A DNA stretch of 64,000 nucleotides from NCBI GenBank assembly GCA_025769875.1, contig JAGFNK010000047.1:1-64000 (forward strand), read 5' to 3'. This DNA comes from Russula earlei (taxonomy: Eukaryota > Basidiomycota > Agaricomycetes > Russulales > Russulaceae). Numbering within the stretch: position 1 is the stretch's first letter; each line of letters begins with the position of its first letter. The notes under the pieces were generated by a model. That model was not told the origin of the DNA and did no database searches. It worked only from the letters and a program-made list of their open reading frames with translations. This document shows positions 30,201 to 40,889 of this stretch, one piece after another. The translations under genes and the position numbers were made by a program.

Positions 30201-31866
30201 ATCTCGTGATGGAAGAGCGCATGTGTATGTGACTGGAGACGGAGAGAGGGATGGCACGTGCAGTTTAGGCTCGGGTCGACTGGTGAGGAAAATGGAAAAC
30301 GGAAGGTGATCGATGTGGGCCGAAAGCACCGACACGATGAATGAGGTCGCGTCATCATCTTTGCACTCATCGAGGGCATCTAACACGATGACAGCCGGTG
30401 ATGGAAATGCTTGCCCCGTATTGATGGACTTTTGGATTGGTTCGATGATGAGCTTTAGTAATTGGTTTGATGGATCAGAATACCAAATGTCTGGATTGGC
30501 TTTGAACGCCTCTTGCATAAAACGCGCGAGTGGTTGGTGGAATGTCGTGCCCAGTTGGTGAGCAATTGAGCTGAATACAAGCTTTGGATTGTTTCGCTCG
30601 CTATCGTTACCTGAGAAGAAGAAACTCGCGGCAAGCCAATTGTTGCTGTCACAATACTCGGCAACGCTTTGTGCGATGGTGGACTTGCCGGTACCGGCCA
30701 CACCAGACAACCAGAAGATGCGGGGCCTGTTTGGATTGACATGAATAGGATCAACCGTAGCAGTGACAGGGCATTGTTTTTGTATAGCCTCGGTCGAGTC
30801 ATTGATCCATTGATACACGGTGGCCAACAGATCCTCGCGTGTGTCTTTAAAACATGCATGCCTCTTTCTCTCATCGGGACAATTAAAGCGTGCCTTGTGA
30901 GCCCGAGGAAAGTTTAATAGATCATCGTGAACTAAAATCAATGATGAATGATTTTCAGTGTGCTATAAGAGTTTTCTCACCTCGGACATCGTGGAATGAT
31001 TGCTGGGTGACCTATCAGCCGAAGATATCCAATCGGTCATGATGAGACAAACGCACCATCGCCTCCAGAACCACGCGCTGGACTTCCTGATCCCCCTCCC
31101 GAACCTCGCGCCGAATGTCCCGAACCTCGCACCGAATTTCCTGAGAGATTGATTCAGATGAACGAGACACATCTGGCATTTCGGAGAATAACGCACAATG
31201 CCTTGGATTTGGGCGCTCACGGCCGCTTCAGCCTAGACTCGCGAATGATGTCAGAACTAATCAAGCCGTATGACCAAGAAGGAGGAAACTTGCAAGAAAG
31301 TCTTCGATGAGGCCCGTGATCACTTGTATCTGTCCCTGGATAGAGGCCGCATCTTCTCTACTACGGAAAAATCGGGACAACCTTCCACGCGACGCGATCG
31401 TTTGCAGGTAATTCGTGATGGTTTCAAGAGACCTGAATCGGGATCAGGATCAGCTCGCCACGATTGCACCCAATTTGAGGGCAAGGCCGAAGAATAATTA
31501 CTTGGAAAACTTTGTGACGAAATCGACGACAGATTCCGGGATATCTTGTTTGCCTTTGAGCGGCCTGAAAACGGATTGTTCCAGGGTGTTCACGCGGCCG
31601 ATCAGCTCGTCGATGTCGTCGATGTTGTTGGTCGTGGTCTGGGGTATGACGATATCAGATCATTTCCCGGTTTTCGGAGTGGCATAAATTACCTGGACGA
31701 TGTCAACGACTTGAAGTAGTCCAATCAGGGTTCCCTTGATAATGGAACCTGCTGGAGGAGGAATCGCAACTGCGGTCTCCTTGAGGACGGAGAGCGAAGC
31801 GATCAATCCAGCGACGGCAGTTGAGCGTACATTTCTCTTTTTTCCTGTACGTTTAGAGGTCGGCAT
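27246..31866 (-). CDS. NLR-type receptor: N-terminal helical domain, NACHT, WD40 array
   Basis: Fungal NOD-like receptor, probably a signal-transducing NTPase of non-self recognition. Nine exons by eye: 31694-31866 region, 31502-31638, 31294-31432, 31197-31232, 31057-31140, 30981-31002, 30258-30931, 29282-30232, 27246-29234. The N-terminus (MPTSKRTGKKRN, then an Ala/Val/Leu-rich helical stretch) and a coiled coil (EIRCEVRDIRREVREGDQEV) precede NACHT with Walker A GVAGTGKS and Walker B VIVLDALDEC, then a helical linker. The last exon holds 12 WD40 units of 42 residues plus a degraded 13th, almost identical to each other (FS.DGTRIVSGSEDGTVRIWD). The intron at 31233-31293 starts with GC. NACHT and the linker are in different frames; only a 25-nt GT-AG segment (30233-30257) or a frameshift joins them, so the gene may be broken. 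Confidence 0.8.
27470..29012 (-). repeat. array of twelve 126-bp WD40 repeats
   Basis: Twelve in-frame units of 126 bp (unit 3 is 6 bp longer) code for the WD40 propeller(s) of the NLR. Units are nearly identical in the FSPDGTRIVSGS and IWDTSTGATVKTLEGH parts. Units 5-6 and 11-12 share a block of more than 100 nt with a single difference (for example 27584-27690 against 28340-28446, exactly 756 bp apart), a sign of recent duplication or gene conversion. Confidence 0.9.
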
Positions 31867-32663
31867 GGGATGTTATGGTAGTAGTTGGGATGTTGCGTTG
31901 CGAGGCGAGGACAGGAACTACTCGGATATCCGATAAGTCGGAAATACCCGCAGTGTGGAAACTCTGTTGCGACGCAAACCATAAAGTATATTACATAAGT
32001 GATAACATAAGTAGAGCACGAAAAATGTGACAAAAAAGGTTAATGTCAGCACTTGGAATATTTTACTTTTACTGTCTGCTAAGTCGACTTGACTTATCCC
32101 TTCCTGCCTCCCCGGGGAGATAGGAGAGGGGGCGGATGAAGACAAGGATCGAATCGAAAACACGGAAAACACGGAGGATGTGTCGATCGCCGTTGTGCCT
32201 TGTCGGTCGGGATTTCATTCATATCGGTGGTCGCTGGCCATGGTCCAGCGCACGGTGCCGATGGCCAAGTCGACGAACGGTGCGTCGTCCTGGCATGGTG
32301 CCCGTTCCTCGTATCGTATTATCTATGAGTTTCCCCCACTTTGGGGGTCAGTAGCGGATTGCAGGAAAGCAACGAACAAGCCCTTGAGAAACTGCCACGC
32401 CCCTCTCCTACCTGTGAGGTCGCCCCTGTCATTGATCCCTTCCTGGGCCCCGAATTGCCTCTCAGACCTTGTTCTGACAACCGAGACGAGGGTTCCTGGC
32501 TACCCAACGTCGCTGGGTTACCATTACTACTGGCATGTACCTTCAATTTCGTTAGATATCATATCACATCATGACTATATACAGCGGATGTCCAGGATCC
32601 ATCTCCATCGTAACGACATGAACAATCTCCTTCCGATCACGATGTTATTGCCTCTGGCTGCTC
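31867..32663. other. intergenic, NLR upstream region
   Basis: Upstream region of the NLR and downstream region of the MATE gene. A 209-codon plus-strand open frame (32180-32809) overlaps the MATE 3' end and is not protein-like. Nothing else recognised. Confidence 0.45.
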
Positions 32664-35185
32664 TCATGCGCTCACGGCCAGGCCATTGTGCGTCATGTGC
32701 TCATCTCGATTTGCCTTGTCCACCTCGAGTCGCTTCCGTACCTTTTCCACCTCCCTGTTCCAATCCGTCTTCAACGCAATCCACACGCCTGCCGTGGCGC
32801 AGTATATGAGCGACAGTGTCAGGCCGTACCATAGTCCATGGAGCCCCATGTTGCGCCGAAATGCCAGCCAGAGGCCCACCGGAATACCTGCAAAACGAAC
32901 TAGTCGAACTTCAACCTTTCCTGGTGCAACAAGGGCAACCCACCAAGCATATAATAAGCGCTAGGAGACGAGGTCTTGCCTTTAGTGCATTCGTTAAAAA
33001 ACATGACATAACGGCGGACACACCTTAAATTCAAGAGAGCGCCGGTAAACTGCCCCATGGCGACCATCAAATCAAGTTCACTTAGGGCCAACCTGAAGTA
33101 CCCACCTGCTTTCCTCGGGCTCTCAGGATCCCTGCAGTGACACCGCTAAGGCCATCAAAAACTTGGAAAAGGGCCGCAAGAGGGAGAATCGATGCGACGA
33201 TCCTGACGACATCTGAGGCAACCATGAGACGATGCGATCATCTGCGGCGGGGACATAAGAAAGGACAAACTCGGATCGTTGTTGAACAAGTAGCCCCACT
33301 TATTTCTGAATATTAAGAACATTGAACTGATTGGTATCCTTAGTGACCAGCTCGTGAAGCGTGTTGAGAGTTTTTCCAATACCTAGTGAATCCTGCAATG
33401 CCGAGCGCCAAAATCATCGAGACATTCGCAACAACTCCCGCACGGTATGCGTTTTGCTCTCCCAGGAGATTCCCAATTCTACAGTAAAATTAGAGTGGAC
33501 TCCAGGTCACAACCGCGAACGGCTACCTGACAGAGGTGGCCACACTCAGGGCGAAAGGTGCTTGGTAAGTTGTTGACGCGGAAACTAACAACACAGATTG
33601 TGCCGCTAGAGCCGTTGGTCCAAGGCTGGTTGATGAGTGCATAGCTGTGAGCAAAACGTGAAAATCGGAGCACTTGGGTCTTACAGGCTGGCGGCCACTA
33701 GAGATCACCGCATCAGCGCGACCAAATAGATCGTCGAGAGAAAATGCCTTACAGCCGATAAGTTCCCAAGACCACCATTCAGATGCAGTTTGCCCTGCAA
33801 GCGACCACAGGTTGTCAAGAGGAAGGAGTTAAGGATCGACAGTTACGGACCAACGCCCCCCATGCCTAATCTAACGAGAACACCAAGGCTTGTGAAACTA
33901 CGGCGGGAGAACGGATGCCAGGCCGTGCTGGGAACAAAAAAAATCCCATATACGATGGAGGAAATTGATATCAAGTTGAAAGATATGGCAGTGGCTAGCG
34001 GTGCGCCTATGAAGCCAATGGCGAATGGTTTGGGGCCCCACACTGCGTAACGTCGAGGTCAGTGATGAGTACTTTACGTCATGTATGGGCGCGCTGATAC
34101 CAAGAAAGTAATTGAGAATTGCGTTAATGGGCGCAATGACGAGAATAATTCGGGTCGGGACTGTGAAGAGACCCTGCGATTGGAAATATCGCCTCGAAGA
34201 CTGTCAGGAACTTTCCGTAAACGAGTCATGGGACGCACCGGGATATACAATTGAAGGCATAGGCAGGCAGACCAATAGAAGCACACTTGAGATAAACGGC
34301 AGCAAGGTGAGCGACATCCGGGTCTTGGTGCAAAAAGAGTAATATTGATTCGGCGTTGAACCAAAGAAAGTAAATCGGCTATAGAGGGATGTGTCATCCA
34401 TGTTCGAGGCCAATGCCCCAAGCGAGAAAGTCTTACAATCAAAAATCCGGACATGACGACAGCTAGGAGGGGGCCAAACGAAGCATCTGCATGGGATGAC
34501 GGTAGGAGGTACCTGAGCGGATTGACTCACCCATGCGCTGTGTCCAAAGGCCAACGAGGTGTGGCTGCGGCGACGTCCAGGCACCGGGCAACATCGTGTC
34601 TAGGGTGCTGGCAAGACCTTGAACGATACTGTAACCAGTGACGCTGGCAGTCATCGTGCCAAGAGTGGAAGCGGCTAGAGCAACGGTTGAAAGATGACCT
34701 ATGGACACGACAGAAGCAACGACGAGGGAGTATTCAAGGAGGTGAGTTCTGCATGCAGGACATGAGGTCAAAGAAACGTTATGCAAGGACGAAGCATACC
34801 CAAAAACTGGGACGGTGTACTTGAATAGAATCCGAAGCTCATCACGGTAAACCCTGGCGGTGCTCTGGGAATCGGTTGATTTAATGTTTGGACCGACCTC
34901 TTCGTCGATTCGTGGGACGAGAAGTGGGGTATATTCGTCAGGGACGGGAACCCTGGAAGCGAACGGTTCGGGTAGTTTGGGTTGCAAAGGCGTCAAGTAG
35001 GGAGAGGGAAAGCTAGTCCGTCTGATGACTGGTCGATAGGGGGTCATATCATCTTGGGTATCGTCTGGTTCAAATGTGTCGTGAAGATCGTCAGCGGGTT
35101 CGTTGTCTCTGGCAGTAGCGTAACGAGAGAGAAGGGCATAGTCAGAAGGAAGAGAAGAGGGAGTTCCGTAGTGCATCGAAGCCAT
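32664..35185 (-). CDS. MATE family multidrug/toxin efflux transporter
   Basis: Cation-coupled efflux carrier with two MatE halves (about 12 membrane helices), probably in the plasma or vacuolar membrane. A cytosolic N-terminus of about 110 residues (MASMHYGTPSSLPSDYALL...YTPLL) leads into the first MatE half: SIGHLSTVALAASTLGTM, SIVQGLASTLDTMLPGAW. Further exon pieces: WGPKPFAIGFIGAPLATAIS, LVRLGMGGVG, LGPTALAAQSVLLVSAST, SVATSVRIGNLLG, ILRARG, and the last helices YGLTLSLIYCATAGVWIALK, then a basic tail ending NGLAVSA. Many short introns separate these pieces, and some joins remain uncertain. The start at 35185 gives the usual fungal N-terminus. Substrate unknown. Confidence 0.82.
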
Positions 35186-35272
35186 GGCAGAGGAAAGGTG
35201 AATTCGCCCAATCAGAGAAATGAGTTTAAATATATTTAATAATCTTTCTCCCTTTCCTTTCTTGGTTCCCCC
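35186..35272. promoter_or_regulatory. shared bidirectional promoter region, MATE / SAM50
   Basis: 87 bp between two divergent start codons. The stretch is A/T-rich (TTTAAATATATTTAATAAT around 35224-35242) with TATA-like words readable in both directions, followed by a pyrimidine-rich tract on the SAM50 side. Confidence 0.5.
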
Positions 35273-36976
35273 ATGGACGACTCTCTCCTCCACCAACACG
35301 CCTCCATCGCCGCCGTTCGCGTCGATGGCGCAAAAAATACCCGCAGGTCCTTTCTCGCCTCACTCGTATATCCAAATCTTCCCCACCCATCCCCTCATTC
35401 TTCCTTCGAATCCGTTCTACGAGCCACCCGTGACATCGGTCATTACCTCGTCCAGTCTGACCTCTTTCAATCCGTCCATGCACGTTTAGAGCCTTCCGCA
35501 GACCCCGCAGCAAAGCCTGGTGACGTAAATGTCGTCTTTTCTACCAGAGAACGCCCCCGCTTCTTTCTCAAGACCTCCACTGAGGTCGGGAACAGTGAGG
35601 GCAATGCCGTGCGTCATCTTGCGTAAAAATTTCCCGTCGCGTTCTGATCCTTCTCACTATTGCAACCGCCCTTTTTCTCCCGCGCAGAGCGCGACAAGTA
35701 GAATAAGAAACGTCTTCGGCGGCGGAGAAACGTTCGAAGCAAACGTCTCCTTTGGCACCAAGACGCGCCGCTCCTTCCATGCCACATTCACCGCACCCCT
35801 CACGCGCACTCTTGATACCCACGGAGAACTGTCCGTCTTTGCGCTCGACCGTGACAACACGTCCTACATGAGCGCCACCGAAACCCTCCGCGGCGCGCGA
35901 GCCGTCATCCGCGTACGTCGCGTCCGTGTCAGCACGCCATAGATTGACCCTTGCGAACGCGCCGCCGCCAGCGAGGCGCGGTGGGCGCACGCGCAGGACA
36001 AACCGAGTTTGGCTATGAAGCGATGCTGCGCCATATCGGTGGCCTCAAACCCACGGCGTCTCTCAGGTTCGCCTCATGTCCTGCCCTTCCCGCTTTCCCG
36101 TCCTTTCTCCCCGCTGATTTTAGAGTTTCCCCTTGCGCTTCCGACCTCAACTCGACGCGTGTTCCCTCACCCTCAGCGTGCGCACGGCTGCAGGCATATC
36201 CACAAAGTCATCACTCTTCCACACATGGACTCGCGACACCCGAGACCACCCGATCCTAGGTACCCGCGGCGCACGAGTACAGCTACGACACGAGCTCGCA
36301 GGCGTCGGCGGCGGCGCTGCATTTTACAAAGCGGAGGGATCTCTGCACGCGTCGCGCGTGCTACACTCGGGTCTCGTCAGCTAGTCTCCGCTGGAATCGC
36401 CTCATAGCTCACCCGTCGCCCTCTCAGCTCCTCTCACTGGGCGCTCGAGCCGGATTCTTACATCCACTCAACGATGCTGACGGTAGCACCGCCCCGACGT
36501 TGTCCGATCGTTTCCAGCTCGGCGGGCCGACGAATCTACGCATGTTTCGGGCAAATAGCCTCGGGCCACGCGATAACGGTGTGCCTTCATCCACCTGTCC
36601 ATACCGTATATATGACGCTCCCTCCCCTCTCTTCCCACCCACAGTGGACTCTCTCGGCGGCGACGTATTCTGGGCCGTGGGCGCAAGCCTCATCACGCAT
36701 CTTCCGCTTAAGCCGCACTGGCCCGTCAAAACACACGCGTTCCTCAATGCCGGCCAGCTCGAGCCGCTCCACAGGCACGAAGGCGGCGCGAGCTCGTCGC
36801 TGCGGTCCAGCGTCTCGGCTGCGCTCTCGCAACCGTCCGTGTCAGCTGGCGTCGGCCTGATCTACCTTTTCGACCCCGTGCGCGTGGAGCTCAACTTTGG
36901 GGTGCCGCTTATCGCGCGCGCTTCGGATGGCACGCGGAAGGGCGTGCAAGTCGGCATCGGGCTCGAGTTTTTATGA
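35273..36976 (+). CDS. SAM50: SAM50/Omp85 mitochondrial outer membrane assembly protein
   Basis: Core beta-barrel of the sorting and assembly machinery that inserts beta-barrel proteins into the mitochondrial outer membrane. Several exons join in phase. The N-terminal part (MDDSLLHQHASIAAVRVDGA..., about 110 residues) matches the single POTRA region. The barrel follows: ATSRIRNVFGGGETFEANVS, TKTRRSFHATFTAPL, SVRTAAGISTKSSLFHTW, RVQLRHELAGVGGG, SDRFQLGGPTNLRMF, FWAVGASLITHLPLK and FLNAGQLEPL. The C-terminal strand VQVGIGLEFL fits the beta-signal pattern (polar-x-Gly-x-x-hydrophobic-x-hydrophobic). The 66-nt intron after LGPRDN is a multiple of three, so it can be overlooked. The start at 35273 is the first ATG after the shared promoter. 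Confidence 0.9.
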
Positions 36977-37159
36977 ACCGCGCGTGGACGCGGAGAGTAT
37001 GAACGGGCCAAAAAAGTATAACTCTTCTTATTCGTTATCTAGAACACATACAGCTACGGCTATTGGATACAGTCATGCATAGTCAGAAGAGGGAGGGAGG
37101 GAAGCCCGCGTGACTAGGCGGGCGAGGAAGATTTTTAAACGCCTAGAGGGAGCGGGTCA

Positions 37160-40100
37160 TCATGCCATTGGCTTGCCCCGCCGTGACTTGCCGGTGACGC
37201 TGCCAGTACGCTCCAGTACAGACTTGAGACCCTTGACAGTCTGCACGATCTCGTCTGTCGTGCGTGCGCCAACGCCACAACCAAACACACAGTCAGTCGT
37301 CAACGCAGGCAACAAGACGGACGGTATAAATAAACGGATTGGTGAATAAGCGACGTGCACGCACTGGCAAGCTTGGCGTTCTCCGCCTCGAATTCGTACC
37401 GCTTGTTCCCGCCGTCGCGATGCACGACGATGCGGAACGCGGAGGAGGACGACTTGGCGGACTGGCACGAGACGACGCTGTTGATGTGGTATGACGACGT
37501 CTTGCCGTTGTCAAAGACCGCCTTGGCGGCTTTGTTTGCCGGCATGATCTGCGCATTACACACGGGCACAAAAAGTCAGAGGGGGGGGGGGGGGGGGGGT
37601 GTGGCGGGAAGGAGAAGAAAAGCAAACTCGGAAGGACACGCACGTGGATGTATGGGCCGTCGATCGCCAGCGTGCGTTCGTGCTTCCCGACGATCATCGG
37701 CATCTTTCTGTAAACGGTGTATTTCTGCGACAGGAACGGGTTCAATAATCGAACGACGACGGAGATGAAGAAAAAAACAAAAAACTCTTGCTTGACTACG
37801 GACCTTGTACGCCGCCGTGAAATCTTGCGAGGTGTCATAGTCCAAGTCTGGCACATCAGACACGCGCTTGAAGATCGACGCTATCAACGAGGGGAGGGTT
37901 CAAATTCAGAGAAGTCAGGGCTCAACGTAACGTTGATGGGAGTGTTTGATCAGGGCCTACCGTTCGGATCGCTTGACCGCCCGATCGGTTTCACGTCCAC
38001 GTTCAAGTGGGGCAGCATCGAGCGCTTCACCAGCCTGAGGTCCGACTCTCCCTGCAGACTCGCGACGGTGCGGTCCAGCGGGATGAGGATGCTCATGTCC
38101 GAGAGCAGGAGCGCGTACTCCTTCGCGTGGAGCTTCCGCCGCCGGCACACCATCTCCAGTGCCTCTTGCATATACATCGTCGCAGACCTGTTTTATTTAT
38201 ATATAAATATATATATTGAATGTCACCCAGTCGACGCTCGGTTAGCAAAAAAAAAAAAAAAACCCCTCCTTCGAGAAATAAAAATCATGACGTACACGGA
38301 GATCGTGGTGTAGAGGTGCGCCGCGTCCACGGTGTCCTGGATCCTGATCCGCAAGAAAATCTGCGGTCCCGATGAGCTGTACGAGCCTGGAGATATTCCG
38401 TTGCTCAGGGTTGAGGGAAGCAGAGAGCTCGAGCTGGTGCTCTGCGGGACCGCGGCGGGAGGTGCCAGCGAAGAATTGGACGTGTCTGCCCGCTTGGTCT
38501 TGGCGACGCGCGATGGGCTGCGCTGTATCTGTCCTTCCAAAACCTTATTTTGTTGCACTGGTGGAGGTAAGAGGTGGAACCATCGTCGTTATCATCGCGA
38601 AAGACGGGGGAGAACGAACGAACGGACCTTGGGTCGGGTTAGCCTCCAGCACGGCGTACGCGTCGAAATTGAACTTGGAGATTTTTGTCTCTCTGTTCGG
38701 GGCTGGAGTATTCAAACAAGACGAGGCGAGGAGTCAGTTTTATTCGCGAAGAACGAAAAAAGAGGCCCGGATGAAATTTCTCGGACGACGACCTACGGGG
38801 AAAGTCTTCGTCCACTTCGCCATCGTCCTCGGCGATCTTGAGCACCCATCCGACCGCGCTCAGCCTCTCCTCCGGCGCGTCGGGATCCTCGTCCAATCGA
38901 GAAAGCCACCCGGCCTCCCAATAGCTCCACAGCGCGAACCCGAGCACCTCCTCGACCGTCGCGTCCTTCCTGACGCTCAGCTTCATCGGTTCCCCCGCCG
39001 GCTCGCGCGCAAAGGGGTAAAAGACGGTGACGATCATGGACGCCGCGGGCGAGACGCCGCGACCGGAGATGGACGAGTACAGGTCCGAGAACGGGTTCGT
39101 CGTGTTGGACGCGGCCATCATGCTGCTGAGCGCCGACCTGGCCGCCGCGCGCACGGGCGGCACCTTTTGGCGCGCGAAGAGGTCCTCCTCCGCGGGGCTC
39201 GCGTGCGGCGCGGCGGCCATACCACCGCCACCGCCACCAGCGCTGGCGGTGCCGGCGGCCGTGCTCGTCCCGTGCGACGCGCGCCTGTATTTGCTCGGCT
39301 TCAAAGGCGCGACGACGGAAGGGGAGGCGCCGGCGGGGGCATGCGCGTGCTCGGACGTCCGCGGATGGAGCGGGGTGACCATCTCGAAGCCTGGCTCGCT
39401 CGGTCGCGCGGAGGGGTACGACGCGGACGACGTGCCGGTGACGGCGATCCTGTCCTCCGTGACGGGGCTGAGGCGTGCGCGGCTGCGGACGTGCAGGGGG
39501 AGCGGAGAGGAGACGTTGAACGAGTTGGACGTGGAAAGGCTGGCGCTGACGCCGGACAGGCTGTCCGAGACGACGCTGTCCGAGTTCATACCTCCCAGCC
39601 TTGTCGTGGCGAACTCGCTGGCGAAAAACGACGAACGTTGCGTGCCGCGGTGAGCGAAAGCAAAAAAAAAAAAAAAAAAGGGCGCATCCGTGTTGCACGA
39701 CAGAAGCCGCACACCCGGGTGGCGAGGAGGAACATGACAACTCACGGATCGAACTCGTCCCCGTCAATGTCGACGCTGACGCCAACGCCGACGACGTCAA
39801 AGTCCTCGTCACCCACGGGCGAGAACGGGTCCTCTTCCTCCTCTTCCTCCTCGTCCTCCTCTTCGTCCTCCCCTCCTTCCTCCCCCGAAGACGCCAGCTC
39901 GAGCGCGACGCCGTTGTCCTGCGAGGTGACGACCCTGATCTCGGGCGGCGCGGCAGCACCGGCCGCCGCCACGGCGCCACGTCGCGCCAGCAACCTGAGC
40001 CTGCGCCGTTCGTCCATCTCGGCGGCGCCCTTGAACTTGGGTACGAACGCGGGTTTCAGAGGAGGGGGGGCGTCCGTGGCCGCGGCAGAGGCATGCTGCT

Positions 40101-40630
40101 GCGGCTGCTGTTCCTGCCGTGGCGGCGACGTGGGCGTCGTCCCCACAGTCGTCGCCGTGGTGCTCGCATCATCGCCCGCGCCGCGATCGCCGCTGCTGCG
40201 CTGCGCCCGCGACAGCTTGGACGCGCCGCGACGGCGTCCGCTGACGCTCATCCCCAGCGCGCCCGTGCGGGACGGCCCGAGGATCGTGTGCGAGTATTTG
40301 AGCCCCGTGGCTCCCGGGAACCCCGACACGCTGCGCGGGCGCGGCGCTGGGCCCTCCGAGTAGTCCGGCGAGAGCGGAGGGCTGGGGGGCGTGATCAGCT
40401 CCGGCCATTTGGTCGCGTCGGCGAGGGAGGCGGCGGTGACGTATGGGTTGGTGGAGAAGGAGGGGTTGAAGGAGATGAGGCGGGGTCCGTACGGGTCCTC
40501 CACGTTGCGAAGATACCCGAGGCGTAGGCTGTGTATGAGCAGGCTGGGCAGATCGCGGTCACGAAAAGGTTAGCTGCACGGCGTCGTCATGATAACGAAT
40601 CACCCACTCCGGTTCACTTAAGAGCGACAT
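37160..40630 (-). CDS. AVO1: TORC2 subunit SIN1/AVO1 (CRIM and PH domains)
   Basis: Scaffold of TOR complex 2, which recruits AGC kinases such as Ypk/Akt at the plasma membrane. The start at 40630 opens MSLLSEP; exon 2 continues DLLIHSLRLGYLRNVEDPYG when a 66-nt intron with GTGGGT donor and CTAAC branch site is removed. A disordered Pro/Ser/Glu-rich part with an acidic run (EDEEEDEEEEEEED) follows. The CRIM domain is clear: NPFSDLYSSISGRGVSPAAS, VTVFYPFAREPAGEPMKL, VLGFALWSYWEAGW, SAVGWVLKIAEDDGEVDEDF and KISKFNFDAYAVLEANPTQ. Later exons give a Ras-binding-like stretch (LRIRIQDTVDAAHLYTTISV) and a C-terminal PH domain (YTVYRKMPMIVGKHERTLAI ... NKRYEFEA ... EIVQTVKGLK). Introns carry long homopolymers. 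Confidence 0.9.
37581..37599. repeat. G19 homopolymer inside a SIN1 intron
   Basis: Nineteen consecutive G on the plus strand (C on the coding strand) lie upstream of the acceptor of a SIN1 intron, where they extend the pyrimidine tract. Length variation is likely in the population, and sequencing error is possible here. Confidence 0.8.
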
Positions 40631-40889
40631 CTGCCCTCGCTGGTGAAGGATAGAGGATGGCAGAGAGGGTTGAAATCTGAAATTCAGGTCAGGGACGCCG
40701 CAGGGCACCTGATACTAGGGGTAGGGGATTGTGACGGGGGGACGTAAACGACAGCTTAGTTTAGAGTCTGTGAGGGGATATTATTGCATTGCGGTGCATA
40801 GCATGTGTCCATCGTGAGATGAGTGAATAGATTAGGCTCCTAGATGAAATCGACAACATCTGCAACAACTGGAAAATACACATCTCAGT

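Noticed and set aside
32180..32809. Plus-strand frame of 209 codons
   Set aside because: Overlaps the MATE C-terminal exon on the other strand and has no recognisable segment.
40520..40630. Apparent frameshift in a TTTT run at the start of SIN1
   Set aside because: A 66-nt intron with GTGGGT donor, CTAAC branch site and CAG acceptor restores MSLLSEP plus DLLIHSLRLG, the expected family start, so no lesion is needed.
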